From contig NZ_QVNU01000001.1 in the NCBI RefSeq assembly GCF_003545715.1, positions 806,001 through 870,000 on the forward strand: a stretch of 64,000 nucleotides of DNA, read 5' to 3'. Below are positions 35,748 to 43,662 of the stretch, piece by piece. This DNA is from Taibaiella koreensis (GTDB lineage Bacteria > Bacteroidota > Bacteroidia > Chitinophagales > Chitinophagaceae). A program made the translations under genes and the position numbers. Each line of letters begins with the position of its first letter. The stretch's first letter is position 1. The notes beneath the pieces are model-generated. The model searched no databases and was not told the origin of the DNA. It saw only the letters and a list, made by a program, of their open reading frames with translations.

Positions 35748-35785
35748 CAATGGAGCTGCCCGCAGAACGGGATACAGCTCCATTG
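35748..35785 (-). terminator. terminator of pyrG
   Basis: An 11-bp stem (CAATGGAGCTG with its complement) topped by an inner CCCG/CGGG stem. It is 24 nt past the pyrG stop and shares the GGAGCTG core with three other hairpins here. Confidence 0.7.
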
Positions 35786-35809
35786 AATCCGGGATCTGTA
35801 TCACACAGA

Positions 35810-37459
35810 TCAGTTATGGGACAAATTCTTTTCGTAATTGGCTTCTTCCTTTTTGGTCTCCTGCCGTTGCTTGGCTGCTTTTACAAAAGCGACAAACAGG
35901 GGGTGGGGATTCTCCACAGTGCTTTTGTACTCGGGGTGAAACTGGGTGCCGATAAAGAAAGGGTGGTTGTTGAGCTCGATCACCTCTACCAAACCCGAAG
36001 ACGGGTTTTTGCCTGCCGGCATCATACCTGCTTTTTCAAAAGCCTCGAGATAATCGTTGTTGAATTCGTAGCGGTGACGGTGGCGCTCCTGGATCAGCGT
36101 TTTACCATAAATACCTGCCATGCGGGAAGCCGGGTCCAGTGTGCAATCGTAAGCACCCAGCCGCATCGTGCCGCCTTTATGCTGAATGTCTTTTTGCTCA
36201 TCCATCAGGTGGATCACCGCATGGTGTGTGTCGGCATTCATCTCGGTAGAATGTGCGTCGTGATGGCCCAGCACATTGCGTGCAAATTCTACTGCAGCCA
36301 TTTGCATGCCCAGGCAAATACCAAAGAAGGGGATATTTTCTTCACGGGCAAAACGGATGGCATCGATCTTGCCTTCAATACCGCGACTGCCGAATCCCGG
36401 CGCTACCAGCACCGCATCAAGGTTCTGTAGCTTTTCAGCCGCATTTTCGGGAGTCAGGTATTCGGAATGTATATTGCGTACTTCAACTTTGCATTCGTTG
36501 ACGGCGCCGGCATGGATCAGCGATTCCAGGATGGATTTATAGGCATCCTGCAATTCCACATATTTCCCGATCAGGCCTACGGTCACCTTGGTTTTGGGAT
36601 AGCGCAGCTTTGTCAGGAACTCTTTCCATTTGATCAGCTCTGGTTCGTTGCCCAGTGGCAATTCCAGCAGCTTCAGCGCAATGATATCCAGCTTTTCGAC
36701 CATCATCTCGATGGGCACGCCATAAATGGTATCGGCATCCCTGGCCTCGATCACAGCTTCGGGGCGTACGTTACAGAACAAAGCGATCTTTTTCTTCAGA
36801 TCGTTATATAAAGGCTCTTCGGTACGGCACACGATAATGTCGGGATGTACGCCATTTTCGCTCAGCATCTTTACCGAGTGCTGTGTGGGCTTGGTCTTCA
36901 GCTCTTTTGCGGCCTTGAGATAAGGGATCAGGGTCAGGTGCACCACCAGACAATTTTCGTTGCCCAGCTCCCATTTCAATTGCCTTACGGCCTCTATATA
37001 AGGCAGGGATTCGATATCGCCCACAGTGCCACCGAGCTCGGTGATCACTACATCATATTTATTATCGTTGCCCAGCAGGCGTATGCGGCGTTTGATCTCA
37101 TCGGTAATGTGCGGAATCACCTGTACGGTTTTACCGAGGAAAGCACCTTCCCTTTCCTTGTTGATCACATATTGGTATACGCGGCCCGTAGTGACGTTGT
37201 TGGCCTGCGAAGTGGGGGTATTCAGGAAACGTTCGTAGTGACCCAGGTCCAGATCGGTTTCGGCGCCATCGTCAGTCACATAACATTCGCCGTGCTCATA
37301 AGGATTAAGCGTACCCGGATCGACGTTGATGTAGGGGTCGAATTTCTGGATCGTGGCGCTGTAGCCGCGGGCCTGTAATAATTTTGCAAGAGAAGCGGCA
37401 ATGATACCTTTGCCCAATGAAGATGTAACCCCGCCGGTTACAAAAATGTACTTAGTCAT
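35810..37459 (-). CDS. pyrG: CTP synthase
   Basis: Makes CTP from UTP with ATP and glutamine, the last step of de novo pyrimidine nucleotide synthesis. At 549 residues it has the usual two domains. The synthase domain opens YIFVTGGVTSSLGKGIIAAS (P-loop), with DPYINVDPGTLNPYEHGE and TELGGTVGDIESLPY. The class I glutamine amidotransferase domain has the Cys near 382 in FFGICLGMQMAAVEFARN and the His/Glu in GTQFHPEYKS. A short Lys/Glu-rich tail ends it. It has its own promoter and terminator. Confidence 0.98.
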   Translation of the reverse strand: MTKYIFVTGGVTSSLGKGIIAASLAKLLQARGYSATIQKFDPYINVDPGTLNPYEHGECYVTDDGAETDLDLGHYERFLNTPTSQANNVTTGRVYQYVINKEREGAFLGKTVQVIPHITDEIKRRIRLLGNDNKYDVVITELGGTVGDIESLPYIEAVRQLKWELGNENCLVVHLTLIPYLKAAKELKTKPTQHSVKMLSENGVHPDIIVCRTEEPLYNDLKKKIALFCNVRPEAVIEARDADTIYGVPIEMMVEKLDIIALKLLELPLGNEPELIKWKEFLTKLRYPKTKVTVGLIGKYVELQDAYKSILESLIHAGAVNECKVEVRNIHSEYLTPENAAEKLQNLDAVLVAPGFGSRGIEGKIDAIRFAREENIPFFGICLGMQMAAVEFARNVLGHHDAHSTEMNADTHHAVIHLMDEQKDIQHKGGTMRLGAYDCTLDPASRMAGIYGKTLIQERHRHRYEFNNDYLEAFEKAGMMPAGKNPSSGLVEVIELNNHPFFIGTQFHPEYKSTVENPHPLFVAFVKAAKQRQETKKEEANYEKNLSHN

Positions 37460-37521
37460 AATGTTTCCTGTTTGCGACCGGTGGAATAGATGCGTAACGC
37501 CAGTAAAATCTATCGGTCATG

Positions 37522-37529
37522 CAAAGGTA
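37522..37529 (-). promoter_or_regulatory. -7 element TACCTTTG of pyrG
   Basis: Exact TAnnTTTG match; the leader would be about 55 nt, long enough for attenuation-type control, although no hairpin is obvious. Confidence 0.5.
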
Positions 37530-37681
37530 AAGAAATTTTTCTTGCTGCGAAAAGGAATGGCGCAAATGCAGGAATACAAGGCAAAAACCTGGATCGCCAT
37601 ACCTGTATTTTTTAACCGCGATAAACAAAAATGAAATATCACTATTGGCAGGCAGAAAAGGGAGATGTCGGGGGAAGCCAG

Positions 37682-37689
37682 TACCTTTG
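37682..37689 (+). promoter_or_regulatory. -7 element TACCTTTG of the HAD gene
   Basis: Exact TAnnTTTG match. Because it overlaps an upstream in-frame TTG, it argues for a later start of the HAD gene. Confidence 0.45.
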
Positions 37690-37707
37690 TTCCCAAAATT
37701 TCTTGCT

Positions 37708-38334
37708 CTGAACAATATACGGCATATCATTCTCGACCTCGGCGGTGTGATCCTCAACATCGACTATAAAAAGACCGAGCAGGCATTTACCTCACTGGGT
37801 ATTACCGATTTTGACCAGAAGTATTCCCAACTGAAGCAAACAGAGCTGTTTGACCTGCTGGAAACGGGGAAAATAGGCCGCGCCGAATTTCTCGCCGGGA
37901 TGCGTACCATGGCTGGGCCCGGGATCACCGACGACCAGATCGTTGCCGCCTGGAACGCCATGCTGCTCGACCTTCCGCTGCGCCGCCTGCAGATACTGCA
38001 GCAACTGCAGCTGCATTTTGACACTTTCCTGCTCAGCAATACCAATGAAATTCACGAGGAGGCTTTCCTGAAAACGCTGAAAAGCCTTACCGGCTTCGAT
38101 TCGCTGGGTGTGTTCTTCGATAAAGTGTATTATTCCCACAGGGTGGGGCTGCGTAAGCCGGATGCCGCTATTTTCAGGATGATCCTGGAGCAGAATGGCT
38201 TGGCGCCGGAAAAAACGTTATTTGTAGACGACAGCCCGCAGCATATCGAGGGCGCCAAAGCGCTGGGCATCCAGACCATCCTGCTGGAGCCGGGCATGAC
38301 CATCGAAGAGCATATTTTTAAGTCTAAAAGCTAG
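37708..38334 (+). CDS. HAD-superfamily phosphatase
   Basis: About 208 residues, HAD-IA type (YihX-like). Motif I is IILDLGGVILNIDY, the cap is helical, motif II lies in DTFLLSNTNEIHEEAF, the Lys is in HRVGLRKPDAAIF, and motif IV is LFVDDSPQHIEGAKALGIQ. Note that motif I reads DLGGV where most hydrolases have DxDxV/T, a known variant of this subgroup. Substrates are small phosphoesters, probably a sugar phosphate or nucleotide. No ATG fits; a CTG giving Met-Asn-Asn-Ile is the most family-like start, and a TTG 21 nt earlier overlaps the promoter. Confidence 0.85.
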   Translation: MNNIRHIILDLGGVILNIDYKKTEQAFTSLGITDFDQKYSQLKQTELFDLLETGKIGRAEFLAGMRTMAGPGITDDQIVAAWNAMLLDLPLRRLQILQQLQLHFDTFLLSNTNEIHEEAFLKTLKSLTGFDSLGVFFDKVYYSHRVGLRKPDAAIFRMILEQNGLAPEKTLFVDDSPQHIEGAKALGIQTILLEPGMTIEEHIFKSKS

Positions 38335-38715
38335 GCCTGTTCTCTTACTGCGCTGATGCAAAAAGGAACTTGAATAAACTAACTATCCGTAGACAAGAAA
38401 CCAACTGAAAATTAGGAGCAATGAAAAAAAAGATCCTTTTGAATTAAAATGTTGATCTATGATCATGTGCCTGGTAATGCTAAGTTAATGTTGATATCTG
38501 TTTTCAAGTCCGGGTGCGCTGGCCACAAAAAAACAGCGGAGCATTGTTTTTTTGCCGCCTTTTTTCTTTCTTTTTTGGCGGAGCAAAAAAGAAAAAGATA
38601 TTGACAGCCAAATGCAAAAGCCGGATAAAGCACAGTGTGCAAGCCAAAACTTTATAGAAGTGCAAAACATTGTTTCCTTTGTCCAGATAGTCACTTAAAC
38701 TAATTTTACCGGCCT
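38335..38715. other. non-coding gap with an A/T inverted repeat and a tiny frame
   Basis: About 380 nt. It holds an 8-codon frame (MKKKILLN then stop, at 38421-38447) preceded closely by AGGAG, and to its right a T-rich/A-rich inverted repeat described separately. The left part shows nothing else that I can support. Confidence 0.5.
38526..38596. repeat. A/T-run inverted repeat with GCCGCC/GGCGGAGC arms
   Basis: TTTTTTGCCGCC pairs with GGCGGAGCAAAAAA (one 2-nt bulge) around a TTTTTTCTTTCTTTTTT loop, and a second A-run/T-run pair flanks GCGGAGCATTG just before it. The composition is extremely skewed (T on one side, A on the other). Similar elements seem to be dispersed in intergenic regions of related genomes, but I can see only this copy. 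Confidence 0.6.
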
Positions 38716-39294
38716 ATGCCCATATCCACACAAATACAACAATGGCAGCAGAAGCTGGATGAGCTTAGCCGTGAGTTCCGCGAACGTTTTGCCGACCTGC
38801 CCGAAGATGAGCTGAAACGCAAGCCCAATGCGCAGACCTGGTCCATCGCTGAGAATATGCAGCATCTTATCACGGTGAATGAAAGCTATTTTCCCCTGTT
38901 GGAGCAGTTGAAAGGCGGCACTTATAAGCCGCCATTCCTATCGCGTATTCCCTTTTTCGTAAAATTCATGGGCAATACCCTGCTGAAGAGTGTAGAACCT
39001 GCCCGCAAGAACAAAATGCGTACTTTCCCCATGTGGGAACCCGTGGCCGCCGACATACACGGCGATATCGTAACCGATTTTGAGAAACACCAATCGGCAC
39101 TCAAGCAGGCCATCGCAGCAGCAGCGCCTTTCCTGGAAAAGGATACGGTAATCGCTTCGCCGGTCAACCGTAATATTGTTTATACCCTGGAAAAAGCCTT
39201 CGACATTATCGTTACCCACGAAGAACGGCACCTGAACCAGGCTATAGAGGCCTTTGAGGTTATTTATCAAAACCAGTACAAATATGACCTCTGA
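38716..39294 (+). CDS. DinB-family protein
   Basis: A 192-residue four-helix-bundle metalloprotein of the DinB/YfiT type. The metal His positions are visible: His near 49 in SIAENMQHLITVNESYF, and the pair in VTHEERHLNQA near 172-176. Members act as thiol-dependent transferases (bacillithiol and relatives) or remain uncharacterised; Bacteroidota copies are mostly of unknown substrate. The crp-type gene downstream starts 11 nt inside its end, which suggests coupled translation. Confidence 0.9.
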   Translation: MPISTQIQQWQQKLDELSREFRERFADLPEDELKRKPNAQTWSIAENMQHLITVNESYFPLLEQLKGGTYKPPFLSRIPFFVKFMGNTLLKSVEPARKNKMRTFPMWEPVAADIHGDIVTDFEKHQSALKQAIAAAAPFLEKDTVIASPVNRNIVYTLEKAFDIIVTHEERHLNQAIEAFEVIYQNQYKYDL

Positions 39295-39871
39295 GCTGAT
39301 CGATACGATACGCAGGGATGTTGCAGTGACCGATGAGGAGGCTGGGTACATACTGTCTTACTTCCGGGAACAGCAATACAAGCGGCATGCCGTGCTGCTC
39401 CGTGCCGGTGAAGTAGCGCATGAGGTCTTTTTTGTGCTGCAAGGGGCGCTGCACCAGTTCTATCTCGATGAAGATGGTAATGAACGTACCTGTAACTTTA
39501 CCTTTGAGCGGGAATTTGTGACCGATCTCGAAAGCTTTTCCTATCAAACCCAGTCGCCGTCTTCGATCAAAGCGCTTGAAACGTCCCATTGCCTTACGAT
39601 ACGCTGCGTGGAGCTGGTAGATCTGATGAAATCATCGCCGGCCATGGCCGAATTTTTCCGGATATTGGTCGAGCGCATTGCCGCCAAAAGCATCAAACGT
39701 ACAAAATCGCTTCTTTCCTTCTCTCCCGAAAAGCAATTCCTTGAGTTGCTGGAAACCGCTCCGGAGATCTTTCAGCGTGTACCGCAACGCTATATCGCGC
39801 AGTACCTGGGCATCGCACCGGAAAGCCTCAGCCGTATCAAAAAGCGGATGATGACCACTACAAAATCTTAA
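39284..39871 (+). CDS. Crp/Fnr-family regulator without Cys cluster
   Basis: A 195-residue transcription regulator. The cyclic-nucleotide-binding-type barrel runs from about 20 to 125 (HAVLLRAGEVAHEVFFVLQGALHQFYLDEDG). The dimerisation helix follows, then a winged helix with VPQRYIAQYLGIAPESLSRIKKRM. It lacks the Cys set of FNR and the residues needed for cAMP binding are not obvious, so the signal is unknown. The ATG overlaps the DinB gene end by 11 nt; a longer frame upstream would run inside DinB. The promoter of the next gene follows within 20 nt. Confidence 0.92.
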   Translation: MTSELIDTIRRDVAVTDEEAGYILSYFREQQYKRHAVLLRAGEVAHEVFFVLQGALHQFYLDEDGNERTCNFTFEREFVTDLESFSYQTQSPSSIKALETSHCLTIRCVELVDLMKSSPAMAEFFRILVERIAAKSIKRTKSLLSFSPEKQFLELLETAPEIFQRVPQRYIAQYLGIAPESLSRIKKRMMTTTKS

Positions 39872-39880
39872 CCCGGATCA

Positions 39881-39912
39881 TTGTTTACAGACTCCTGGCC
39901 AGTATACCTTTG
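39881..39912 (+). promoter_or_regulatory. promoter of the epimerase gene
   Basis: TTG, a 21-nt spacer, then TACCTTTG (exact -7 match), 18 nt before the ATG. This is one of the best complete -33/-7 pairs in the window. Confidence 0.6.
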
Positions 39913-39930
39913 CATCAAAGAATTTTCCCC

Positions 39931-40863
39931 ATGCAAACGATACTCGGATCCGGCGGCGCCATTGGCGAGCCCCTGGCCAAAGAACTGAAAGCTTATAACG
40001 GACAGGTACGTCTTGTGGCGCGCCATCCGCGGCAAGTCAATGGCGATGACGAGCTTTTTTCTGCCGATCTTACTCATGGCGCACAGGTCGATAAAGCCGT
40101 AGCCGGTTCAGAGGTAGTTTACCTCACTGTAGGACTGGAATACAACATTAAAGTATGGCGACGCGATTGGCCGCAGATCATGAGCCATGTGATCAACGCC
40201 TGCCTGAAGCATGGAGCACGCCTCGTTTTCCTGGATAATGTATATATGTATGCGCCCGATGCTGTCCCGCATATGACGGAAGCCGCTACCATTGCGCCTT
40301 CCAGCAGAAAAGGAAAGGTAAGGGCCGCCCTGCAGGATATGATCCTGACGGCAGTAAAAGAACGTGGCTTGCAGGCGTTGATCGCCCGCAGCGCCGACTT
40401 TTATGGGCCCAATGTAAAGAACAGTCCATTGGCATTTACGGTGCTGGACAAATTCAGGAAAGGGCAGAAGGCCTTTTGGGAGGCTGATGCCGGGAAAGTG
40501 CATTCTTTTACTTTTACACCGGACGCTGCCCGGGCTACAGCGCAGTTGGGTAATACGCCCGATGCCTTCGGGGAAGTATGGCATCTGCCTACCTCTGCCG
40601 AGAAGCTGACGGGGAAAGACTTTATAGAAAAAATTGCGGCTGCCATGAAAGTGCAGCCGCGTTATTATATCCTTTCCAAATGGATGATGAGCCTTGCGGG
40701 CCTGTTTATGCCCCTGGTCAGGGAGCTGCGGGAAATGGCCTACCAATACGACCGCGATTATTTTTTCGACAGCAGCAAATTTGAAAAACGTTTTTCCTTT
40801 AAGTCGGTCAGCTATACAGAAGGTATCAGGATATGCCTGGAGGCAGACGAAAAGCCAGCCTAA
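39931..40863 (+). CDS. NAD-dependent epimerase/dehydratase-family protein
   Basis: A 310-residue Rossmann-fold protein. The NAD(P) loop ILGSGGAIGEPLAKEL is at the very N-terminus, then LVFLDNVYMYAPD near 100 in place of the Ser/Tyr signature, IARSADFYGPNVKNSPL near 160 and WHLPTSAEKLTGKDFIEKIAAAM. It looks like an atypical extended SDR (NmrA-like or sugar-epimerase-like), and the substrate is unknown. The ATG is chosen because upstream codons run into the promoter. It overlaps the convergent CLC gene by 4 nt. Confidence 0.87.
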   Translation: MQTILGSGGAIGEPLAKELKAYNGQVRLVARHPRQVNGDDELFSADLTHGAQVDKAVAGSEVVYLTVGLEYNIKVWRRDWPQIMSHVINACLKHGARLVFLDNVYMYAPDAVPHMTEAATIAPSSRKGKVRAALQDMILTAVKERGLQALIARSADFYGPNVKNSPLAFTVLDKFRKGQKAFWEADAGKVHSFTFTPDAARATAQLGNTPDAFGEVWHLPTSAEKLTGKDFIEKIAAAMKVQPRYYILSKWMMSLAGLFMPLVRELREMAYQYDRDYFFDSSKFEKRFSFKSVSYTEGIRICLEADEKPA

Positions 40864-42752
40864 TGCCGGTTGAAGGCGATCAGTTTCCTGCCCCTGATCA
40901 TCATTCTTATCCGTTGCTTCTTCAGGGAAAGATTGGCGGCAGCCACTTCCTGCTCGCGGTGCCTGATGCGATAAGCCGACAGAATGTCTTTATAACGCAG
41001 CACGCCTGTGATACTCCGGTTGTCGCCCACCGCGCAAACCGGGAGCACATCGGTGTTTTGTTCCGACATGACCGCCAGGGCCCTGGCCAGGCTGTCGCTG
41101 CTCTTTACCGCGGCAGTATAGGTGCGCATGAGCGTCGACAGGGGTGTTTGTGGGCCAGGTTTCAGGTGAAACAGATCCATCACATCGACATAACCTTTGA
41201 GCCAGCCTTCATTATCCACCACTACAAAATGATGCTCCGGTTGTTCCTGCTCTTCCAGGAAAACCTGCAGCTCGCCTATAGTGCTGTCTTCCGTGAACAC
41301 GGTAGACTCCTCGAGCAATACCTGCGCCACGGTAAGCTTGCTCAGGATATCGGGCTCGTATGCGTCGGGCGTGCTGATGCCGCGCCGGGCTATCTTTTCG
41401 GTCATAATGGTATTTTCCATCAGGAAGAAAGATACCAGGTAAGCGGCGGTACAAGCGCCGAGCAGGGGCAGTAAGGCATGCGACTGCATGGTGGCCTCCA
41501 GCGCAAAGGCAACGCTGGTGAGGTAGGCACGGGAAGCGCCGGCAAACATGGCGGCCATACCTACCAGTGCTGCCAGGGCAACACTAACGCCGCTTTGCGG
41601 GAAAAGGTAAAGCATCAGCATACCCAATGCCGCGCCACAGGCGCCACCGATAGTAAGCAGGGGTGCCAGTGTGCCTCCCGAAGTACCACTGCCCAGGGCG
41701 ATGGACCAGGAGAGGAATTTAAGCAACAGCAGGCTAAGCACCAACGACAGTGGGGCTGTACCCGAGAGCACATGCGTGATGTTGTCGTAGCCGACACCCA
41801 GGGTGTGCGGTGCAAAATAGCCGACGACACCGACTGCCAGGCCGCCAATCGCGGGCCACCACATCCAATGTACAGGCAGTCGCTCGAAGAGATCCTCGAT
41901 GATATAAAGAATGCGGGTAATACCCAACGCCACAAAGCCTACCAGCAGCCCGATAAGGCTGTAGGCGCCCAGGGCTGTATTGCTGGATGGCAGCACATCG
42001 GGCATGGGAAATACGGGACCGCTTTCAAAAAGCAGGTGATGCCCCGCTGCTCCTGTAATACAAGCCAGGGCCACCGGTAAGATGGCTTTCGGTGAAAATT
42101 CGAACAACAGCAATTCTATGGCCAGGAAAATGGCCGCTATGGGTGTACCGAAGATCGCCGACATGCCCGCGGTAGCGCCGGAGGCGAGAATGATCTTACG
42201 TTCGTTGGAGGTAATGCGGAAATACTGGCCCAGGGTAGAACCCAATGCGCCACCGGTGGCGATAATCGGGCCTTCGGCGCCAAAGGGTCCGCCGGTGCCG
42301 ATGGCAATAGCCGAAGACAAGGGCTTTAAAAAAGTGATCACAGGTTTGATCCGGCTCTGATTGACGAGGATCTGCTCCATGGCCTCGGGTATGCCATGGC
42401 CTCTGATCGCCTTGGAGCCGTATAAGGCCATCAATCCCACGATAAGGCCGCCAATGACCGGCAGGATCACTACCCACCAGCCCAGATGATTGCCGGCAGG
42501 ACTATGCGCCGCCAGGCTGAAGCTACCAAAAAAAGCAATATTGGTCACTAGATTGATAAGGTAGATCAATACTTTGGCCACCAAGCTCACCAGTACTGCC
42601 ACAAAGACCGCGGCAAGCGACAATTGAAGCAATCTTTTCTTCTGGAAAAAGCGTTTATCGGTATCGGCACTGTCGGGAAGATGGAGCGATGGCGAAACAG
42701 GAATGCCATTTTGCATAGTACCCTTATTACGGGCAGGATCGGATGCGGACAT
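40860..42752 (-). CDS. CLC-family chloride channel/transporter with CBS domains (copy 1)
   Basis: About 630 residues. The cytosolic N-terminus is followed by a CLC core with about ten helices (from residue 45 to 440). The selectivity motifs are GTGGPFGAEGPI, with the gating Glu, and GSGTSGGTLAPLL in place of the classic GxFxP. Two CBS domains form the C-terminal 160 residues (STIGELQVFLEEQE...VVDNEG and SSDSLARALAVMSEQ...). The CBS pair usually binds adenine nucleotides and tunes activity. An in-frame TTG further upstream is possible but less likely than this ATG. Confidence 0.94.
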   Translation of the reverse strand: MSASDPARNKGTMQNGIPVSPSLHLPDSADTDKRFFQKKRLLQLSLAAVFVAVLVSLVAKVLIYLINLVTNIAFFGSFSLAAHSPAGNHLGWWVVILPVIGGLIVGLMALYGSKAIRGHGIPEAMEQILVNQSRIKPVITFLKPLSSAIAIGTGGPFGAEGPIIATGGALGSTLGQYFRITSNERKIILASGATAGMSAIFGTPIAAIFLAIELLLFEFSPKAILPVALACITGAAGHHLLFESGPVFPMPDVLPSSNTALGAYSLIGLLVGFVALGITRILYIIEDLFERLPVHWMWWPAIGGLAVGVVGYFAPHTLGVGYDNITHVLSGTAPLSLVLSLLLLKFLSWSIALGSGTSGGTLAPLLTIGGACGAALGMLMLYLFPQSGVSVALAALVGMAAMFAGASRAYLTSVAFALEATMQSHALLPLLGACTAAYLVSFFLMENTIMTEKIARRGISTPDAYEPDILSKLTVAQVLLEESTVFTEDSTIGELQVFLEEQEQPEHHFVVVDNEGWLKGYVDVMDLFHLKPGPQTPLSTLMRTYTAAVKSSDSLARALAVMSEQNTDVLPVCAVGDNRSITGVLRYKDILSAYRIRHREQEVAAANLSLKKQRIRMMIRGRKLIAFNRH

Positions 42753-42799
42753 GGGTTTTTTTTTGAAAAAAGAAGTAATGCGCAATGTTTTTTATATTG

Positions 42800-42807
42800 C
42801 AAAGGTA
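42800..42807 (-). promoter_or_regulatory. -7 element TACCTTTG of CLC copy 1
   Basis: Exact TAnnTTTG match, 47 nt before the ATG, in the AT-rich region shared with the divergent FNR-like gene. Confidence 0.5.
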
Positions 42808-42930
42808 TAGAATGAATCATTTAATATTGCCATTTTAGTATTTATAGCAATGTTATTGTCTTTTTATGCTTAAAAATATTGCCAAAAACATCTTTTTTAC
42901 TCATTTTAAATGGCGGCGCTTATTTAACCT

Positions 42931-42938
42931 TACTTTTG
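42931..42938 (+). promoter_or_regulatory. -7 element TACTTTTG of the FNR-like gene
   Basis: Exact TAnnTTTG match. It nearly touches an ATG (1 nt away), so the later ATG 19 nt downstream is the more credible start. Confidence 0.5.
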
Positions 42939-42957
42939 TATGCTTACCGTTTTGTTT

Positions 42958-43662
42958 ATGAAAGAGTATAAAGCAAGTTGTGACCTGGAGCGTTGTTTTC
43001 TCTGCAGCCGGTGCCTGAAGGATTGGTTGCCGGCCGTGGCGGTGCATAAAAAAAACTACCGGATTAAAAAGGGACAACCTCTGTTTACCGAAGGCGAGGC
43101 CGTAAAAGGCATTTATTTTATTTACGAAGGGAAGGCGAAGGTGCATAAGCGCTGGGACGACGAGAAGGAACTCATTATCCGTTTTGCAAAGAGCGGCGAT
43201 ATCGTAGGACACTTAGGGCTCGGCAACGACCCTTACTTCCCGGTTTCGGCTACGGCATTGGAGCCGGTGACGGTGTGCTATATTGATATGCCCTTCTTCC
43301 AGTCGACATTGGCCGTCAATTTCAACCTGGTAAGCGATCTGCTTCGCTTTTTTGCCAATGAATTGCAGGAGTCGGAACGGAGGATGCGCAATATGGTGCA
43401 TATGCCGGTCAAGGCGCGTATTGCACAGGCGCTGTTGCAGTTGCAGCAGCAATTTGGCGCCGATGAAGAAGGTTATATCGATATCGAGCTGTCCCGGCAA
43501 GACCTGGCCTCTTTTTCGGGCGCTTCCTACGAAACTTTATTCAAGGTGATCAACGAGCTGAGCGCGCAAAGGATGATGAAAGCTTCGGGCCGGCGGTTCA
43601 GTATCCTGAATATGCGCAAGATGACCGCACTGGTAGCGCAGGGCCGCGACTATGCCATATAG
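42958..43662 (+). CDS. FNR-like Crp-family regulator with Cys cluster
   Basis: A 234-residue Crp/Fnr protein. The N-terminus is Cys-rich: Cys8, Cys13, Cys16 and Cys19 in SCDLERCFLCSRCLKDW. The effector barrel (about 35-135) contains Cys107 in ALEPVTVCYIDMPFF, which lines up with the [4Fe-4S] ligand Cys122 of E. coli FNR (ALETSMVCEIPFE). The DNA-binding helix is in DLASFSGASYETLFKVINEL. Oxygen or NO sensing through a cluster is inferred. It diverges from CLC copy 1 and its 3' end overlaps CLC copy 2 by 13 nt. Confidence 0.9.
   Translation: MKEYKASCDLERCFLCSRCLKDWLPAVAVHKKNYRIKKGQPLFTEGEAVKGIYFIYEGKAKVHKRWDDEKELIIRFAKSGDIVGHLGLGNDPYFPVSATALEPVTVCYIDMPFFQSTLAVNFNLVSDLLRFFANELQESERRMRNMVHMPVKARIAQALLQLQQQFGADEEGYIDIELSRQDLASFSGASYETLFKVINELSAQRMMKASGRRFSILNMRKMTALVAQGRDYAI

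Noticed and set aside
38485-38694. 69-codon minus-strand frame with a Lys/Arg-rich run next to DinB
   Set aside because: It is produced by reading through the A/T-run inverted repeat. It has no start context and no family resemblance.
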